Part shown: positions 21,635 to 35,261 of the stretch, one piece after another
Layout of the letters: every line of letters starts with the position of its first letter
How positions within the stretch are numbered: the first letter of the stretch is position 1
Origin: Hofstenia miamia
Taxonomy: Eukaryota > Xenacoelomorpha > Acoela
DNA: 64,000 nucleotides
Assembly: GCA_004352715.1 (NCBI GenBank)
Contig: SCFE01000030.1
Span: 2,336,390 to 2,400,389 of the forward strand
Direction of reading: 5' to 3'
Made by a program: the position numbers and the translations under genes
The notes under the pieces: model-generated
What the model was told of the DNA's origin: nothing
The model's input: only the letters and a program-made list of their open reading frames with translations
The model's database searches: none

Positions 21635-24563
21635 CTAAACGACAGGTGATTGCCTCACCACATTTATGGAAACATAAAATTAACTAATAAAAATATGTCT
21701 TCTTTCAGTGATCATAACACATAGCTAAAATGGGACATAGACATGTCTCAAATTATTATAGGACAAATTGCCAGACTGGGAATCCCAAACAATTGCTTAC
21801 CACACATGACATACCACTTTGTCTAAATGTAATTCTCTTAGTTATAGTTTAGAAAATTAAAAATGAATTTTTGTCATCGTCATAGGCCCAGAGATTTTGA
21901 ATATTGCATTAATTAACTTCAAAATGTGTCCCATTAAAATAAAAACCTGATAGATTATTTAATTCACACAGCTTTACGAATGAAACTTAAAAAAGTATTA
22001 CACCCATGATTAATATTTGTAATTGCTGACAGACTAAAACAGGAATTAACTGCAAAGTATGTCTATGCCTTTCTTATACCAAATTTAAAGATAAACCTTG
22101 AATGCAGTTTGAAATATTGGAGTTTGAAATTCATAAACGTTATTTGTTTTAATTCTACTACAATTTTTTCAACATTTGTGATGGTTATCCCCAAACAATC
22201 TCTAAACGCTTATAACTCACGAACTATTGAAGTTATTTAAAATCTGAGACCACCGCAAGATGTCGCCTCCTTTGCTTAGACTTAAAATTCGTGACCTTGC
22301 TTATCACGTCTACGCGCGTATTTCAGAAAACAAAATATTTCAGGGTAGTCTTTGTTCCCATGATCATTAGACAGCCTTGTTATCTGAACACTAATTGTAA
22401 AAAGAATTTGAATGTTTTACAAAAATAGGATTTCTCATTAAATATTTTTTATTTGCATGCACTTCAGGCACAATAATAAGTTTTAGCACTAATCATCATT
22501 TCATGAGCTAGTCCAAACCATAGATGTGTCCATGTAAAATGCTTTCAATATTTCTCAATAGCTTCGGATAAAATGGTTCAAAAATACGGAAAAAGCGATC
22601 TATTACTTAAATGTAACGCTAGGGTTAATTTGTATATAATTTAAATGAAAAATTCCGCAAATTTTATAAAATTAGCATTAATTTTCATGCAGTTATAACC
22701 TGAAAATGACTCTTTGAAGTCGAAATATATTGTTTTTTGTAGTGTTTGTCTTTTCATAACAATTATTTTCTTTGAAAAAAAAATATACTAAATCCCAATT
22801 GAGAAAGCGAGTAACAGCAAAAAAACATAACCAAGCATTCCTTAATGACTAAAATTATTAATATTTACGCACTTCAAGAAATTTGAATATGTAGCCATGT
22901 TGCAACATAAATTATGCTGCTTTAACATGCGTGTAGTTTCATCAAAACAAGCAAAGTGTAGTATATACGATTAAACAATAGCTATATACATGTGTTATTC
23001 AATTCAAACAGCAATTCTTTTCTGCTAAAGGTTAAATTGTAAATATAGTAAATTTATAAAAAATATGTAACTTATTACTATCCTAGTAACTAATATAAAC
23101 ATTAAGGTTATATCGCTTTTAGATAGAGCAAAATCCAGGTAGGGTATTATTCTTAAAGGTGTGTTGAGGCAATCGATTTTTTTCTGTAGCCGTACTTGAG
23201 ATATTTTTGACAGATAAAAAACTATATGGGAGCGATTGGCTAATTGGCTATTATATTTTGATTGACAAAATCTGTAAACAAAAAAATATTTACTTTTGTA
23301 TTTGAAATATTTTAATATTCTTAATTGGGGTTTTGTTTTAAGAAAATAGCTAATTCAAGTAGCGCTAGGCTTCTAGTTTTATTGGTTGACAAAGTATCAA
23401 ATAGCAGCATGCAGGTGTCTTGCTAAAAAATCTTTTGCATCTTTTACGTTATCGACTTTTGTCAACTAATTATTTGACAGATTGATGAAAATCTATTCTG
23501 AACACCATCTTTTATTATAAAGTATTTGAATTTTGAGTAATTATTTAAATGTTTAAAAAAATCGAAACCTGCAAAAATGATTATAATCTATGCAAGGCTT
23601 ATCTGCAGACTCGAAATATTCTCTTAGATTACTTAAATTATTTGTGTGAACTGTGCAATACGAATTTTAACTTTTTGGAAAACAAATTAAGAAACTAAAG
23701 ATAAAATTTACTAAAATAATACTTGATAAAACGAAAAACAATTACAGAGTGAATTCTTAGATGTTATTTCTTACCTAAAGCACAATCAACAACCTTCAAA
23801 TTCCTTTATTGAGTTATGAATATTTAAATTTTGCAATTGCCCATTTGAAAAAAAAGTTCAGAACAACCAAATTCATTTACATAAAAAGCCACACTAGAGC
23901 ATGTTATGGCATATTAAACATATATTTCCAATATAGCTTTTTTCTATAAAAGCCATTAAGAGAAATTGCAAGTTGATCCATTAAATATTCACTGAGCTAT
24001 TAAGAAATGAACTTCAAAATTTCACATTTATAAAGTAGGCGTTGAATTTCATTCAGAATCAATAAATATATGTAATTTAACTAATGAAAACCAACTGAAA
24101 ATAGTTTTTTTTCAAAAAAGTTAGTTAAAATCCCTAGGTAATTGTACCCCTTAAACAACCTTTGTATTACATAGGTAACAAAATATTTTTGATAAAAAAC
24201 ATTGAAAAAAACTAAAAAATATAACAGCATTAGATTCATTAATAAATAGAGTTAGTAAGCACATTTAGATGAATTCAGTTGGAAAAATAATATCTCTGTA
24301 CTTTCAATTTCTCCATGCAGCATAAGAACCTATGCGGTAGCAACGGTCAAGGGGAGCATGGGATTATAAAATTACATAGAACTGGCACGATATGGGACTA
24401 GGATCAAATCCAATAATCCGGCAAAGCCCTATGACATTGCAATTAAAAGGCCTCCAACTGTGTTTAGAAAAATTGGAAATGAAAATGCGTTACATTTTAA
24501 ACGCATATTTGAGAGGTGTCCTACTTAAAATTTCAATTCAGTTCTTGGTTAGCTCCACACGAT

Positions 24564-24579
24564 CAGGGGCGTACGCAGG
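24564..24579 (+). repeat. Possible hAT-type terminus
   Basis: CAGGGGCGTACGCAGG, followed by ATTTTTTTAC, resembles the CAGGGGCGTAGCCAGGATTTTT ends common among invertebrate nonautonomous hAT-like repeats. No partner end was identified. Confidence 0.35.
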
Positions 24580-25469
24580 ATTTTTTTACAGGGACATCTC
24601 AGTCATGACCAAGTTAATGACTAAAGCGGAGCAAAACCCTGAGAATTTCGAAAATATTGAAAAAATGGACATTGAAAATACATATCACTACACCTTAGTT
24701 TTTAGTTTTCGTTAAAAAATTTATTAATGTAACCAATAAATATCCATTTGAATCCTGATGAGGGAACATTCCACCATTTCTCCTTTGTGTACACCACTGC
24801 TATTTTGCATTTTTAGACTAGTTATTATAATCCATGGGTCGACTTGACAACATGTATAGATATAGCTTTATGTGTTGCAATATGAGACTGATAAATTCAA
24901 TAATAGAGAAAGCGAAATTCACCATTTTAGATAAGGTACGAAGAAAATAAAAGTTATTAGGTGATTCCCTAGAGAAATTCTTTAGCAGCAAAACAAGCAA
25001 GTAATTTAAGACTATAAGAGAATTAAACAATGGATTTGGGAGACAAGGGAGCGATCATCGTTGCCGCAAACAACTTCAAAATTAACCAAATTTCAGCGGA
25101 ATAAGGGGTGAAGTTATTATTAAATCAATATAGTATGTAGGCAGGCATAATTTCTATGCTTTAATTGAAAAACTTTCTTTAAATATGGTTAAAACAAGAA
25201 TTCAAGAATTTCAGTAGTGCAATATTATCAAAACTTGCCGCTATTTATTACAATATAATCAAGATGCAAACCATGGACGTCTTAAGGTTAGGAGACTCTT
25301 GTTGCAGGCCTAATATCCATTTGATTCAAATTTTCATTTTATCAAAAAATATTGCCCCAATAATTAGTGACATTTGCAATGATCATTAAAGACCGGTGAT
25401 GGAAATTGGGAAAAATAAATTTTTCAATTACAAGAATATTTGGACATTGAATTTTAACAACATTTAAGA

Positions 25470-25540
25470 CACAGGTTTGCCATTGTGTGTTGTGTACACA
25501 GCACAACACAACAGGTTTTGTTGTGTCCCCATTAAACATG
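25470..25540. repeat. GTTGTGT-rich low-complexity block 1
   Basis: ACAGGTTTGCCATTGTGTGT, then a TGTTGTG/CACAACA inverted repeat around TACACAG. Related to the block at 27727-27800, on the other side of the piggyBac relic. Confidence 0.45.
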
Positions 25541-26834
25541 TTGTGGGGCGATACAAATCCAAATTCACAAAATTCAAAATTTTGTCTTTGCTAAGAAAAT
25601 CAGAGCGCAATATTACGCTTTGTAATTTCAAACTTGTTAACTAATTATTTAATGCATTAATTTTAGACACACCACGTGAACAATGCAGTAATAAAAATGT
25701 GATCTTACAACATGCTTGAAAAAGAGCAGGTTTCGTTTACGTTATTATTCAAAAATTATATTTTATCTAGAAATAGTCTAAATTTATTGATGGAAGTATT
25801 AACAAATTAAACAATTGGGCAAATATTGCACTGCTCCTTAGTTTTAGATATACTATTGTTTTAAAAAAAGTATAATATATTTTCTACTGCTTTTGTTTTA
25901 GCAGCAATGAAATAGCTAGATCAGAAATGGAGACGTGCCGAAAATTCGTCCCCAAGCACGACCCAATTAAATTAATGTCAAATTATGTTCATTTTCTCTA
26001 ATTTTTCGGTTTGTTAGGCCAAAGTTACATATTTTCGAAGCTTATAATAACATCTACACACTGAAATTGAAAAAATCAAATTGCGTTTTACAAGATATTT
26101 CAAAATGTAAATTAGATTCATCAAATTTTTTTTGTAAATAATGATATTGAATTCACTGCATTGGGTTGATTTGCATGCAGTGTTGCTTAATAGTAAGTTA
26201 TTTTTCAAATTTAAAACACTTTTTCCAATACTTAGGCATGGGCCCACATTGGGGTGGATTTTACTGAGGAGTAGGATTCGGTACTTAGAACTTGAATGAA
26301 TTAAAACTAGATGAAATGTAAGTTTACATTGACCTTCTATATGACTTTTCCTGGGCATAGGGGATTTCATTCTTTATCAATGCCTTGCGACAAGTTCTTG
26401 TGAACCAGGGCTGAACCTGAAAATCAAGTCCACTTACATCCTGAGGTGTTCAGATCTTACCAATAATGCTAATAGGTGCTATTTTCACAGCATTTATGCT
26501 ATATAGAGATGGACATGATTCGAAATCTCTGGCCCAAGCGCGTCGCGTTACGCGAAATCTTTGCCACAGAAAAATCCGGCCAATTCGTGCACCTGCATTA
26601 GGATTCGCAGATAAGGATTCTGAGTATGGATTCATGGAAATGGAAAGTAACTATTTCTAGTAATTCTCTACAAAGTATTTGAGGCAAGATAAACATTTAT
26701 GATAAGAGTTTGGAAGAGGAGGTGGAAGTCAATTTTCACTAGCTGAAAGTAAATAAATTTTGCCAAACAAGAAGCTCATTTGAAAACGGCTCAACTTGGT
26801 TAACATGTTTTAAGCCTCTTGCTTGGAACATTTT

Positions 26835-27310
26835 TGGTAATGGGACACAATATTACTTGTGATAAGTTTTTCAAATCTTTCCAACTTATCATATTTTTAT
26901 TGTAATAAAGTCGCTGTGATTGGCATGGTGTGGCAAAATCGAGTGTGATTACTATTCAAATGATTTCTAAGTCTCCGGAATTATAAAGCTCCAGGCCAGT
27001 AGCTGTATTTGGTAATATTGTTGATACAGCATCCCTTAATATCAGGCATCTCTATCAAAAACCAACGCGAAAAGAAATTTTACGGAAAAAATGTGTACTT
27101 CAGTTGGCGAAGAAGCTCCGACAACGCTTGTTTAAGAAAATGCACCTCGATGCAACCCAACAAATAAGGTCACCCTTTATCAAAAGAATTTACACCAATA
27201 TTAAAAAACCTGGGTATGCGGACTGGTGAATGCAAAAATACATGTGGGGTTTGCAGCGGTTGGAAATGTGTAAAATGTGAAAATGCATTTGCAATAATTA
27301 GAAACTTAAA
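26835..27310 (+). pseudogene. piggyBac-like transposase relic, in KCNQ intron
   Basis: Fragments in three frames follow piggyBac (PGBD) C-terminal order. NITCDKFFKSFQLIIFLL resembles the DNFFTS block with a catalytic Asp. NKVAVIGMVWQNRV resembles the k-t-vGTvRkNR block. VFGNIVDTASLNIRHLYQK resembles the iDiaalNA block with a further catalytic Asp, followed by RKEILRKKCVLQLAKKLRQR, which fits the R-FL-eLa-L helix. Last comes a Cys-rich tail (ECKNTCGVCSGWKCVKCENA) like the C-terminal cysteine-rich domain. Stops and shifts separate the blocks. I could not delimit the 5' part or find TTAA-flanked ends. Confidence 0.68.
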
Positions 27311-29127
27311 TATATAACAAGCATATTTTGTTTCTGACAATATTTTTCATATTTCATAGTTTTTTAAAGTGGTTAATTCTGGAAACTTCGGACATTTAAG
27401 GGGCATCAAATTCTCAGGCTTTCTAATGTTAGAAAAACACTTTACAAGAAAAGCAGTTGTGGTTGTTATAAAAATTTTGAATTTTAAACTTTCAGTAACA
27501 CGAACATCCAATGTATTTAAAGGTAATAAAAACTACATTCTATTACTAAAAAATTGATTTAAAAAAATGGTGTTTTCTTAAGATTTCTTTCAATTACCAT
27601 CTTACGAATGCAAAACACGTTTATTCCCTCATATATTATAGAAAATCTGAAATGCATTTTATTTCCGTTATATTCATAGAAATGTTTAATATTATATAAA
27701 AAAACCCACTTTATAAGTGTGGTGTAATTTTTGATGTTGTTGTGTTGTGTATGTTGTGTAACAGGGTTTGCTGTTGTGTTGTGTTGGTTGAAAACTCACA
27801 CAACTTCAAGCCTGCTAAAATATCAAAACAAAAAAGTTACTTTTTACACTAATAATCAATTAAGCCCATGAATTTCCGATTTTGAATGACTGTGACCATC
27901 TCTATAACAGCCCAGCACGGAAATATTTGTCTCCAAGACGTAAATATTTCAAAGATTCTATGATATCAGTTGAAGGATAAGAACTGGGACTGCTGACGTC
28001 ACCTTCTTATTAAACTTATGCCTATTAAAGGAATTTTCAAAGCAACGATGTAAATTTACACCCATTATGGGTAAATTATTGCAAATTTTATTACTACTAG
28101 TAATTTTGTCTTAGCACGACATAAGACAATGGTATAAGAATTTTTAATGGGATTAGTAATTGGCCGTTACTAGGACCAAGTCCCATGTAACCATATTGGA
28201 ATGGTTCCAATAAAAACTCTATCGCAGACGAGAATTAACACATGCAAATTTTGGTTATTGAGATGTACTGTATAATTTTCTATTCTCCTTGATACAATAT
28301 AAAAATAGCACAAAATGTAAAATAAATTCTTTTCGCAACAATGTGATTGACCGTCATACACTTAGATGCACAGTTCTTGTACTATATTTCCCAAATTTAA
28401 GGTTGATAAGTTATGAATGACTAGAATATTTTCACAACATAATATAGTAGTTGATTATTTTATGAGAACTAAGATTGTATGATATAATATACTAGTTCAT
28501 ATTATCTCACATGTATTTTAAAAGTGTTTTTTACTAATTTCAGATACATGTCGGAAGTGCATTAAGAAATTTGGAATCTGTAGCATTGTGCAGGATAATA
28601 TATATATAGAAATAATATGTTTCATTTCACTGAACAAATAGTCATTTCCGCTATAAATTATGTAGATTTTTACATATTTTAATTAATATTAGAGTTGGAT
28701 GACGAATAAAACGAGAGATTCCTATATAGCACCTGTGTCACATACATGTAAGACCTAAATTGGCACAAACAATTCTGCTTCTATCCGCATTTCTCTTAAA
28801 ATCGTAGGTGACTGATAGCTATCAACAACACAGTAGTGTAGAAGTTAAAATCTGTGGATAAAAATGAACTTTTGCCAAATTTTTTTATGTTTGCACAAAT
28901 TTATTCAGCAGATTCTGGCCATAATCCGCATTTTAAGTGTGCATATGTGTATAATTTTCCACCAATCAAACAAATTGACTTCGTGTTTTTATAGTTATAC
29001 ATATATATGCTTCACTAAGAATAATTTTGCCACTATTTATTTTAGAAATAGTAATGTCTCTATACTTACAAATTCTCGTTCACTTCAAAACACCTAGCAA
29101 ACCTAAAACAACATCATCACTTAAAAA
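27311..29127 (-). other. KCNQ: KCNQ intron between the piggyBac and mariner relics
   Basis: AT-rich. Apart from GTTGTG block 2 I see nothing. Confidence 0.7.
27727..27800. repeat. GTTGTGT-rich low-complexity block 2
   Basis: TGTTGTTGTGTTGTGTATGT and ACAGGGTTTGCTGTTGTGTT, directly comparable with ACAGGTTTGCCATTGTG at 25470. May be ends of one element or independent low-complexity DNA. Confidence 0.45.
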
Positions 29128-29966
29128 ATGAATCTTTTACAAACAAATCAATATGCAATTTGATAAAGAAATTTGAAGAGACATACAGTCTGCATGATAA
29201 ACCAAGATCGGGTCGACCGTCACTAACTAAGGAGAAATGATCAAGTGAGGAAGTGTTTGACAACTTTGCAAGCAAACAACCCCCATGTACATGCATCCTA
29301 TAACCAATTCGCAATCCCACAACGAAGTTTCAAGCGAATCCTGCGAGAAGACATTGGAATGTATCCTCATCACCTAACGAAGACGCAAGCAATTACTGAT
29401 GATGACAGAGAAAAGCGGCTAGAATTCGCTGATAGGGTACCCGAAAACGTTGACATTTTGGATGACATTGTTTGGATTGGCGAAGCCTATTTTCCGTTGG
29501 ACAACACACTAAGTACGTAAAACTCTGTAATTGGATAAACCTCGAAATCTTTTGTAATCAACATGAAATTATCCAAAGCATTGAATTGGTGGTTTTTTTC
29601 TTTGACGACACATATCATATCTTCTTATATTTTTATGCACCAGCTTATGTCTTCGTCAGTTCCGCTGCAAGCAAGTAATGCAAACAAATGTATTTCAGAA
29701 AGATGGAGCCCTTCCAAAATATTCAATTGCAGTTCGTTATGACTATCACAGAATTTTAGTCCTGACAGGATAATTGCCAGAAATGTGCGTAATAGGTGTT
29801 CCTCATGGGACTACTGGTTCTGGGGCATGATAAAGGCACTTGGTTATCAAAATTACAAGCCTATATAACTGGATGAACTAAAGAGTTACACTGAATCAGC
29901 AATTCAAGAAATTAAATCAGATATTCAATGCCAGGAAGATTGTGGAACTCTTATTCATCTTATATA
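29128..29966 (+). pseudogene. mariner/IS630-type transposase relic (DUF4817-like HTH plus DDE_3), in KCNQ intron
   Basis: The order is that of insect-type mariner-like transposases. At 29128-29226, SICNLIKKFEETYSLHDKPR plus SGRPSLT is the HTH end and GRP linker. After a frameshift, 29245-29515 has QRSFKRILREDIGMYPHHLT, then Q-ITDDDREKRLEFADRVPEN and WIGEAYFPLDN, equivalent to IIFSDEAHFxLNG with the first catalytic Asp changed to Gly. Near 29690 VFQKDGALPKYSIAVR keeps the second Asp (family FQQDGAxPHxA). Near 29800 SSWDYWFWGMIKALGYQNYK and LDELKSYTESAIQEI match the DFFLWGhlK block with the third acidic residue and the C-terminal helix. At least two frameshifts and stops kill it. Confidence 0.8.
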
Positions 29967-32900
29967 GTTTCAATAAAATCCTCTTGTCAGTGCTTTGTTA
30001 CTATGTATTCATTGCTTCCAGCAAATATTATTAGGCAGTGACCTATGACCAGTCCTATATATTAATAAATAACATAACTAATATCATAACCAAGCTTATA
30101 AACTTCAGAATTATGCAAGCAAATATTTCAGTTTTGCAATAATTTGCAGTAATAGTAAAAAGTGGAAAAGTGTAAAAATATAATTAATACAGCCAATATC
30201 CTTGAAGCACTAAATTAGTGAAAATAAAACGAACCAGGCAAACCGTTACTACAAACAATTAGAGAGATGACGTAAATTTGATTCCAATATAGAAGCATAA
30301 CAGCATCTCGCAAGTAATTGTTGCTCGCATTTCTTAATTAATTTTAATAGCTCTGAATTCGTGCATGAATTTATTGAATAGTTTCAGTGCTAAATTGCTT
30401 GTGTATAAAAAAATTTTAAAAAGAATGCGCATCTCTATAAGTCTGCAACAAGCAGTGCTAAGCAAAATGTCAAAATATAATGTTACATAACACCTTATGA
30501 CAAAATGCAAGAAACATTAAATAGACTTTTATTTTAATTATTAATATAGAAATGCGTGAATTTCAAATACTGCGTATACCAAAGAAAAACTTAAGCCTAG
30601 ATTATCATAAAAAAACATATCTGCCTTTTTTCCTCTGAGGCCCACGGAAGTTAAATTTATATAATTGATGTTTTTATTAACTAGAGATCGAGTTTCAAAC
30701 TTTTCAACTTCAGAATCTTTAAAAAATCCTAAGGATCTTCAGAAATTTAATGATTTTAATATTGTGCAAAAACAACAAGCTGGGGGAAATTCAATGAAAA
30801 CCTTAACAAAAAAACTAAATGTGCATTGTTGTATAGTTACAAAATTATTTTTTCAAAAAAATACGGCATTTATATTTTGTTCTGCTTGTCAAACATTCAT
30901 ATGCACTTAATACAGTAGTCTCCTTTTATAAAAATATCTTGCTTCAATTCATTCAATTCCTCAGCGATACTATTTCAAAATAATATTGGCGATCTTTCTT
31001 AAAAAATGTTTTAATTAGTTTTTTTTGAGGTCAATGGTAACACCCTATATGCTCGTTTAATATAAAAGAATATACCTTAATAAAAAAAATTTAGATATCA
31101 CCCTTAAGCTTTAAATTTTTTATGAAGCAAAGTAATGGGTTAAAACATTGATTCAGTTAAGTTTTCTAATTGGAGGTAATCAATATTTAATGATCAATGA
31201 AGTATTTCATTCAACTTCAAAATTGTCAAGAGACATCTATGAAGGAATTTAGAGCACCAAGCTGTGTTGAGATTAGTTATTAATAAACCACATAAAATCT
31301 AAACAAATATTTATGTTTGTAAATACTAGATGGTTTAATTTTGAATATCAAATCGCTTTTGTTTTAAAGGTGGCCAATCTTGGAAAAAAGCCTAAGGCCT
31401 CCGGCTTAACACAATATTTTATTTAATCTGATCTATTAATATAGTAGAACGCTATTTGCATTGAGAATAAAATTTGAAAATAGTGTGTTTTAGAAAAATA
31501 ATTAAAACTGAATTCCTTTGAATTTTCTTATAATTTTGATAAATTCTGACCTAAATTTGAAAAAATTTAGAACAAAGACTAGAAATTTAATGGTGCGAAA
31601 TGCAAATGGATTTATTATGCAACGTACAACGATAAAATTAAAGTAGGGAGATAAGAGAAGGCATCCATGCAAGAAGAGAACAATATAGCATTTCAAATAT
31701 TTAAGTATAAAAATATATTTATTCTACTTGTAAGAGAACTGGGTAATCAACTAAATGAACATTCAACAAAAATAAAAATTTGAAAATACTCCTAGGCATT
31801 TTTGTAATTCACACCGATACGGTACTTAATTACAAATGCAATTGTTGTAAAATAATTTATCACTATTTCAATGTTTGAGAGAACAAAAAATATTTTGTCA
31901 TGCTCATTTTGTGCAAGTTTGAGCAAATGTGATATGCTACTACATTTATATTAACTCTACAGCAGTTGTACAATTAAGCAAAACCAACTACTTCCATTAA
32001 CTCTCATAAAGTTCTCTCATGTCAACTATTTAGGTTTTATTTTGAATTATGGGCTTATAGCAGTTAAAGTTAAAAACGATTGGTCAAAGAGAAAATTCCT
32101 AAAATATGTACTTATGTGATTTCTCAGACGCATGAAAAAACAATTATTACTCGAAGCAAAACAGACATTATTTAAAATTTCCGACAGATTCCAAAAAAAA
32201 TTTTTTAGACACTCATTACTCACTAAATAATAATATATTTGAAATCCAACGGCGCGATGACTTCTGATTTTGCGCACGCCGCTCCCGGGCGGGTCTGACG
32301 TATTCTATTGACAGAAAACAAAGTACATGTAGTTGAGCCTAGCTGTTGCTTGCATGGGCTTTGTACCGCTTTATAGCTGAACAATAGGAATAACTTGATT
32401 GTTTTAGTGAAAGTCCGATTTTCAATTGAAAAATGTCAATATATTAATGTACATCACAATTTATTTCTTGGGGTCAAATAATGGGCTGAGTTTTATTTTT
32501 GTCAGTCTTCAAGCTCAAATTTCTACTGTTATTCAGATACATGGTTTTTGAAAAAATGAGAATGCAGTCGCAGCACATACTAGGGACAGTAAATTGTACA
32601 AGACATACCATCCAATTCTTTATTCAAATTTTTCCGAAAATCGTTAAACAAAATTCTTTGTTTAAATGAGTTTCACCTAAATGTTCTTCAAATTGTCATT
32701 TGGGTGAACACCTTAAGTAATTACTGCGATAGGAAGCCCAGACTACCCTGTCAGACTGAAAAGATTAACAATTGTTTTAAAATTTACTGATTTTTGTAGA
32801 GAAGTTCAATAATACTAATCCATCAAAGCAAAATTAAGAGTAATGTGCAATAATATTTCAATGGCTCTTCATGATTTTTAGGGAATAGATAGCTTCTATT

Positions 32901-35261
32901 CTTTGGGTAATGAGTCTTCCTAACTCATAAACTTGCAAATTCGTGTTATAAATTAAAATTATTGACTTTTGGTTAAATCATGAGCCATAAATAGTTATAT
33001 TGCGAAGAGTAGGACTTCTGATCGGTTATGCAAGAGGAAATCATGCCTATTTACTAAAGTGTTAGTACAATAGATTATTTGAATTTTAAATGTATAAATA
33101 AATCATGTATGATGCTGGTTTGATAAGCACCCTTGTAATTTTCTCCACAAAATATCATTTAGGACATACTTTGAATCTGTGGTACGTATATATTATTTCA
33201 CATCTTGAATATGTAAAGTCATTGGAAGGCATTTGGTGTTAATCATTAAACACATTTACAAAAACACAATTATAACAGATAGACTGAATAATAAAGTCAC
33301 CGTCCTTCAAATTTTATGTGCCATTGGCTAATTACGCCAAACGGCAGATGAGGTTTATTAATTCGGCACAAAATGAACAAAAAATCTCCCCGAGTCATCG
33401 GAGTTCGAAATTCCTCTCCGCGTCGCGCTAATAAGCATATTAGAGTTTTGCATTTATAATTTCTGTTGCAAAATTAATTTGAAAAGATTGATGCGGCTGA
33501 TTGACAGATAGGTCAGTCGGAATGAAATTTTTCCTTCCATAGACAACCGTTCACATTTGTCACCAGACATACTGGAAATTGTTAAACTTTTTACAAGAGA
33601 AATAAATTTAAAAAAACGATAATTACTGCACGCACAATATAATAGAAACTAAGTCGCACTTGAAGTGTTGGCAATGTTTCCTATCCAATTGGTTGAAGTT
33701 TTTCGCATTTAATTTATTATAGCAGTATGTTAATGAAGCTACAAGGATTATATGGAATCCATTCCTTGTCTTAAGATTCTTAGGAAGTTATTAGAAGTAT
33801 GACTATAAAAGGCTTTTAATGGTTCATTGAATAATCTTCTATTTTTCACTAAATAACAATATTTAACATGAAATAATTGGTAAAAAACTGTTCAAGAGCT
33901 GTTTGCAAATAGAATTGAAGGATTCAATTTAATCTACATCTCATTACTCATATGTACTCAGCATTTATTTGGAAGCTTCAAATATTCCTCTGAAATATGT
34001 TTGCTTGAAAGAAGAATTATTGGCTCAAAATATTGGAAAATTTCCATGGATAACTATTCCTTTTTTTGAAAAGTTTTTCTATGATAGAATTCTACAGAAT
34101 TCATTAGTTAAAGCTAATAGGATATTGGATCCTAGAACCTTGCTGATTTGACTCGATAAACGAGTGTCGCCGAATAATCTAGAAGTCTGTCAACTAGCAA
34201 TTGATGATAGTCTACAAAGATCTAGTGGGCGTTTCTAGAAATGAAAGTGGAAAAAGAATTACGATTCAATGTTGTTGATTTAGTGATACATTGAGAACGA
34301 ATTAACAACACAATGAAACTACTAATGGACGGAAGAAGATGTGAAAAATATGTGCTTCCTGCAATTGAAAAGTACTGACGTCTTAATTTGAGTTCCACAA
34401 TGGACAACAATTCTTCGGAAACTCCAGAAACATTTAAAGCCTCAACAAAGTCAAAAGGTTTACTTCAAACAATGGGTTTTAAGATCCGATGACAACAAAT
34501 TCTTTGAAATTTATATTATCATATAATTCTATTTCATACTTTATAAAAACAACAATGGTTTTATTCTAATTTAATTAAAATTTTACTTTACAATACAATG
34601 TTTGTTGTCCAATTAACAATTAATAAATAAAGATAGTATACACTTTCAGTAAATTGGCTAATTGGGATTTGGCAAGATTGTACATTTTTTGAAGTAAGTT
34701 ACATTTGAGTGATAATTGCTTGGTTGCACGAGCCTATGATTTTGAAAATGGAATAAAAAATTAAATTAGTTGCAATCAAATCTAACATATGTATTGAAAT
34801 TATTTATAATATGCCTTTAGGCAATAAACAAGTAAGAAGCATTTAAAGACGTTAATCTTTTGGATACAAAAGCTTCGAATCTCGAAAAAATTTTCCTAAA
34901 ATTATTCATAATTACAAATTTATAGTCATCTTGATACTTGATTGCTGAAACCTTAATCCTTATATTTATGGAATATATACATATTGCTTTAATACAAAAG
35001 ATAGAACTTTTTGTCAGCTGCAGAACGGGTTTGCAAATATAGTTTATTGAAAAAACATTCATAAAAAACATTCTTCGAATGAAGGTGACATGTTTAACAG
35101 ATTTGTAATTCTTAATCCATCTCAATGTTATAAAAATAGTAATTTAGTCAATCAATATACCATAAATCCAATGTAATCATTGAAACATTTAATGGAATTA
35201 TTATTGGAATTTTCTGTTGATTCTGCTTTCGTAATAACAAAGTAAATTGTGAATAACTTAC
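29967..35261 (-). other. KCNQ: KCNQ intron between mariner relic and S1 exon
   Basis: Mostly featureless. At 30665-30910 (plus) an 81-codon ORF ends with a Cys-rich IFCSACQTFIC, faintly like a piggyBac tail. At 33969-34150 (plus) KEELLAQNIGKFPWITIPFF looks like relic coding sequence of unknown type. GC-richer patches lie at 32250-32295 and 33310-33430. Confidence 0.6.

Larger units (their letters stand above)
21635..26834 (-). other. KCNQ: KCNQ intron, right of S2-S3 exon, to the piggyBac relic
   Basis: AT-rich, with the possible hAT-type end at 24564 and GTTGTG block at 25470. A GC-richer patch at 26510-26610 was examined as a possible exon and rejected. Nothing else supported. Confidence 0.7.

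Noticed and set aside
26014-26370. 118-codon minus-strand ORF
   Set aside because: No family motif and low-complexity hydrophobic content. It lies within a KCNQ intron without splice support.
26456-26640. Minus-strand open frame ending APISIIG before GTAAGA, like the end of the KCNQ S2-S3 exon (KPISII)
   Set aside because: The rest of the frame does not resemble S2-S3, and the true 127-bp exon is at 21508-21634.
30665-30910. 81-codon ORF ending in a Cys-rich segment, considered a second piggyBac tail
   Set aside because: Only one short cysteine pattern matches and no other piggyBac block lies nearby.
32230-32300. GC-rich patch with CCCGGG and GCGCAC considered as a CpG promoter
   Set aside because: Only about 60 bp long, no open frame or start-site motif, and inside a KCNQ intron. 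More likely a repeat fragment.
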